From positions 1 through 52,121 of the forward strand of contig JABCZM010000009.1 of the NCBI GenBank assembly GCA_013289705.1: a stretch of 52,121 nucleotides of DNA. Reading direction: 5' to 3'. This document shows, piece by piece, positions 49,931-52,121 of the stretch (position 1 is its first letter; each line of letters starts with the position of its first letter). Below the pieces are notes generated by a model that did not search any database, had not been told where the DNA came from, and saw only the letters and a list, made by a program, of their open reading frames with translations. Source of the DNA: Candidatus Saccharimonadota bacterium. GTDB taxonomy: Bacteria; Patescibacteriota; Saccharimonadia; Saccharimonadales; UBA4665. Both the position numbers and the translations under genes were made by a program.

Positions 49931-51349
49931 TTAGTTGACTGCAAACCCGTAGTAGGCTGACACCCAGCGTTTGAAGTTGGTGTAGTTTGCATCGGTTGTC
50001 ATATCGCCGTTATAGATACCCCAGAAAGCTACGTAACCGTTAATATAAAAGGCGTAGGTTGGTGTGCCGTCTGAACCTGCGCCAATGGTTGTCCGGTTTA
50101 TGGTTGGCCCGCTACTTGCGCTACCTGAGAGAATAGTTGTGCCATCAAGTTTCAGGAATGAACCGCTCGCTCCCGTAAAATAGCTCGAAAGGATATGAGG
50201 ATTAGTATCTGCTGTAGTAGCACTGGTCGCACCAAAGTTAATCCAGAAGTTACTACTTGACTTACCAATACCACTGTTACCAACGTTACCTTCACCAAAA
50301 ACACGTTCTGCATTACTATTGGCACCATCGGTGTTGATGCCGATTATGACTATTGTTACCGGAGTTGATGTAGCGACAATCGGTGTAATGGCAGTATCGA
50401 GAACTTGGTTACTCGCAGCAACGAATTGGATTGCCTCACGGTTATTGAGAGCGCTTACGGTAGACCGATAGGTTGGTTGATTACTGGCTGTTGCTTGAGA
50501 GGGGTTGGCGCCGCCGACATCACGCCAATTGGCGACCTTATTGCCATCACCTGGTCTTGACCATTGGGGGTCACCCGCCCAGCCGCTATGGAGCCAGGTT
50601 ATATCTGTAAGGGGATTAAAGACGAATTGCCGATTAATAGCAAACTTTCGGCCTGATATAGAATCAGCCCCAGCGATAGTTATGGTCGCAGCATTAGATG
50701 AGGTTTCGGTAAACGACGTAGTGCCAGGGTTCTGGATAGCAAAGTTAGCGTCAAGCTGCACTGTGCCGTTGATACCATTAAAAACTTGCGTTCTAAAGAT
50801 GGTACCCGCAAAGGTCTGGGTTGAGGCTGACGTACTGAATGCACCGATTAATACTTGGTTAGTTGTAGAAAATGGGGCAGCTGGTGCGCTACCAACCACT
50901 TGTGAGCCAAGTTGTGTCCAAGTATTTCCATCAGGAGACGTATAGAACGTAACTTGCCAGTTGCCGCCAGCACCGGTATTAGAACGAGTCGCTCGTACCC
51001 ATTTACCTGTATATTGAGCGGCAGTTAGAGGGGCTGTTGAGGTTGCAATTACGGCAACCGGCCCTGTCTCGAACCAGTACATCTCCAGACTGGTACCCGC
51101 TCCTCCAGCCATACGAAAAGCAAACTCAGCAGCATTACCCCCAGCACGCTTACAGATTATATTCTGACTAGAGTTAGGGGCAGTATTTTTAATCAGCGCC
51201 CGTACATCAATATCTCCTGTAATCTGTAACGCAGCAGAGTTTGGCACACTTGCATATGCACCAACCGCTATAACGGATGCCAACCCAACGTCAGGAGTTA
51301 CGGTACGGGCTCCGGCAACCGTTCTAGTACTAGCTACGGTTCTAGGCAC
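49931..51349 (-). CDS. Large virion- or adhesin-like structural protein with LamG-type domains
   Basis: 472 residues from GTG 51349, whose first base overlaps the upstream stop (TAGTG). Thr/Ser/Ala/Asn-rich, low in Lys and Glu. The N-terminal part (about 30-215) has LamG/concanavalin-like strands such as FRMAGGAGTSLEMYWFETG, NWQVTFYTSPDGNTWTQLG and AGTIFRTQVFNG. The C-terminal half (about 230-472) looks like a second sandwich domain (WSRPGDGNKVANWRDVGG; YAFYINGYVAFWGIYNGDM). Such sequences are typical of phage tail or capsid decoration proteins and of surface adhesins. No transmembrane or sortase signal was seen, which favours a virion-type protein. Confidence 0.65.
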   Translation of the reverse strand: MPRTVASTRTVAGARTVTPDVGLASVIAVGAYASVPNSAALQITGDIDVRALIKNTAPNSSQNIICKRAGGNAAEFAFRMAGGAGTSLEMYWFETGPVAVIATSTAPLTAAQYTGKWVRATRSNTGAGGNWQVTFYTSPDGNTWTQLGSQVVGSAPAAPFSTTNQVLIGAFSTSASTQTFAGTIFRTQVFNGINGTVQLDANFAIQNPGTTSFTETSSNAATITIAGADSISGRKFAINRQFVFNPLTDITWLHSGWAGDPQWSRPGDGNKVANWRDVGGANPSQATASNQPTYRSTVSALNNREAIQFVAASNQVLDTAITPIVATSTPVTIVIIGINTDGANSNAERVFGEGNVGNSGIGKSSSNFWINFGATSATTADTNPHILSSYFTGASGSFLKLDGTTILSGSASSGPTINRTTIGAGSDGTPTYAFYINGYVAFWGIYNGDMTTDANYTNFKRWVSAYYGFAVN

Positions 51350-52121
51350 TACCTGTAGCTCACTGTTATATCTGAACCATTGGCGGTGCTGGTCACAATC
51401 GTTAGTCCGGTAGTAAAGGTGATGTTGTATTGTACGGTGACAGGGGTGGTAACAGAAGTGGTTGCCGGTATAGCGATAACTGTTCCTGAGCCGGCCGTGT
51501 TGTCGTAGAGCGTTGTCACGTTGGTTGCGGCCGCGGCTGAGTTGAATGTTATGGAATATAGGAAACCCGCACCAGATTTAACGGTCGTGGTAGCCTGTCC
51601 GGCTGCGATGTGTATATAGGTTCCGTGCTGTTCAACTCGGAGGACATTGTTAGGTAAGTCCTCGCCAGCAATTAGGGTTGCCAGGCTATCTTTTAGGTTC
51701 CCGTTAACATCAAGTTGGAGCCGCTCATAGTTGCCATTCGTTATAGTAGGGGCAGAAGAGTTATAAATGCCTAGAGCACCAGCACCTAAGAGTCCCGTGC
51801 CAGTGGTAGCTGCGGCCGTGGTAGCCGAGCGCTGACGATCCCAAGTTGTTCCGTTAAAAACCTCACCAGCAGCTGCCACAGGTAACCCGCCAGACAGCGA
51901 AGCTGCGTCTGCGGGCGATATTGTGCCCTGTACTGCCGCGCCAAGGGTATGCAAAACACGGGACGTAGTGAAGAACGAAACAGTTCCAGTTGCTGTACCG
52001 GACGTGTACGCGCCAGTGAAGTTCAAGCGGAAATAGCGACCAGGAAGCGGTCCTTGATAAGAGTTACCAGCAGTTGAGGTACCTGTAACTCCGGCACCTG
52101 TGGTCGATGTGGTGTTCTCTA
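51349..52121 (-). CDS. Virion-like structural protein, N-terminus beyond the window
   Basis: At least 256 residues, open to the right edge: 31 codons precede the TTG at 52026 without a stop and read like the rest of the protein (PLPGRYFRLNFTGAYTSGT crosses the TTG), so that TTG is not the start. Very rich in Thr, Ala, Ser and Gly. The segment GEVFNGTTWDRQRSATTAA resembles a motif common in predicted phage structural proteins, and NVLRVEQHGTYIHI and LYDNTAGSGTVIAIP are repeated-strand segments. Translationally coupled to the following gene. Confidence 0.6.
   Translation of the reverse strand, partial: ENTTSTTGAGVTGTSTAGNSYQGPLPGRYFRLNFTGAYTSGTATGTVSFFTTSRVLHTLGAAVQGTISPADAASLSGGLPVAAAGEVFNGTTWDRQRSATTAAATTGTGLLGAGALGIYNSSAPTITNGNYERLQLDVNGNLKDSLATLIAGEDLPNNVLRVEQHGTYIHIAAGQATTTVKSGAGFLYSITFNSAAAATNVTTLYDNTAGSGTVIAIPATTSVTTPVTVQYNITFTTGLTIVTSTANGSDITVSYR

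Noticed and set aside
52024-52026. TTG as the start of the right-edge structural protein
   Set aside because: The frame stays open for 31 more codons to the window edge with the same composition, so the true start lies outside.
1-52121. CRISPR array, insertion sequence or transposase
   Set aside because: No regularly spaced direct repeats and no transposase-like protein were found in any frame.
1-52121. Alternative genetic code with UGA read as glycine (as in some CPR groups)
   Set aside because: Recognisable genes end at TGA in the expected places, for example the ABC ATPase at 23676-23678, and lack in-frame TGA.

Overview
The window looks like chromosome from a small-genome, Gram-positive-type bacterium. 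The best guess is a Saccharibacteria (TM7)-like member of the Patescibacteria/CPR; this is an inference from gene content, as no 16S rRNA gene is present. Pointers are a GC content near one half, very tight packing with overlapping genes, a sortase-like protein, MarP-, VKOR- and UppP-like envelope genes, a pyruvoyl-dependent arginine decarboxylase, and several membrane proteins I could not assign. TGA is used as a stop, so the code appears standard. No CRISPR array, insertion sequence or rRNA was seen. Two tRNAs are present: Leu(CAA) and Ser(GGA).

Layout. 1-4.2 kb: membrane protein, rlmH with a TylF-like methyltransferase, then an umuDC-type mutagenesis operon with two extra small ORFs; the UmuD homologue lacks both catalytic residues. 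4.2-15.7 kb: MMPL transporter, receiver protein, histidine kinase, DUF3048 protein, gltX, two surface-anchored proteins and a sortase. 15.8-19.8 kb: tRNA-Leu, a degenerate NnrD-like protein, a HAD phosphatase, exonuclease III flanked by two related coiled-coil proteins, and pyrH. 19.8-24.9 kb: metallo-hydrolase, gnd, DUF4190 protein, tRNA-Ser and a MacB-type ABC exporter. 25-31.9 kb: Nramp-related transporter, VKOR, MarP-like protease, uppP-zwf-pgl, arginine decarboxylase. 32-36.9 kb: EamA transporter, DUF2156 protein and a three-gene sensory operon with an opposing receiver. 36.9-42.2 kb: DEAD-box helicase, typA, Fic-like protein, RRM protein and a 46-residue ORF. 42.3-48.2 kb: folD, purL, purM. 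48.4-52.1 kb: a beta-helix surface protein and two threonine/serine/alanine-rich, virion-like structural proteins running off the right edge.

How genes work together. pgl, zwf and gnd encode the whole oxidative branch of the pentose phosphate pathway. purL and purM catalyse consecutive purine steps, and folD supplies one-carbon folates. The sortase, PEGA, DUF3048, MarP, VKOR and UppP proteins point to a monoderm envelope. The two receivers carry no output domain.

The most notable signal is regulatory. At least 17 genes have a -10 hexamer (TANNNT) 6-12 bp before the start codon, often in the extended TGN form and mostly without a usable Shine-Dalgarno, which implies leaderless mRNAs. The RRM and DEAD-box genes instead have leaders of about 145 nt, and in the RRM leader a perfect 9-bp hairpin covers the ribosome-binding site. 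A similar long-range pairing covers the ribosome-binding site at the head of the umu operon. Other structures are a 34-bp perfect inverted repeat between convergent genes and two related foldback repeats.
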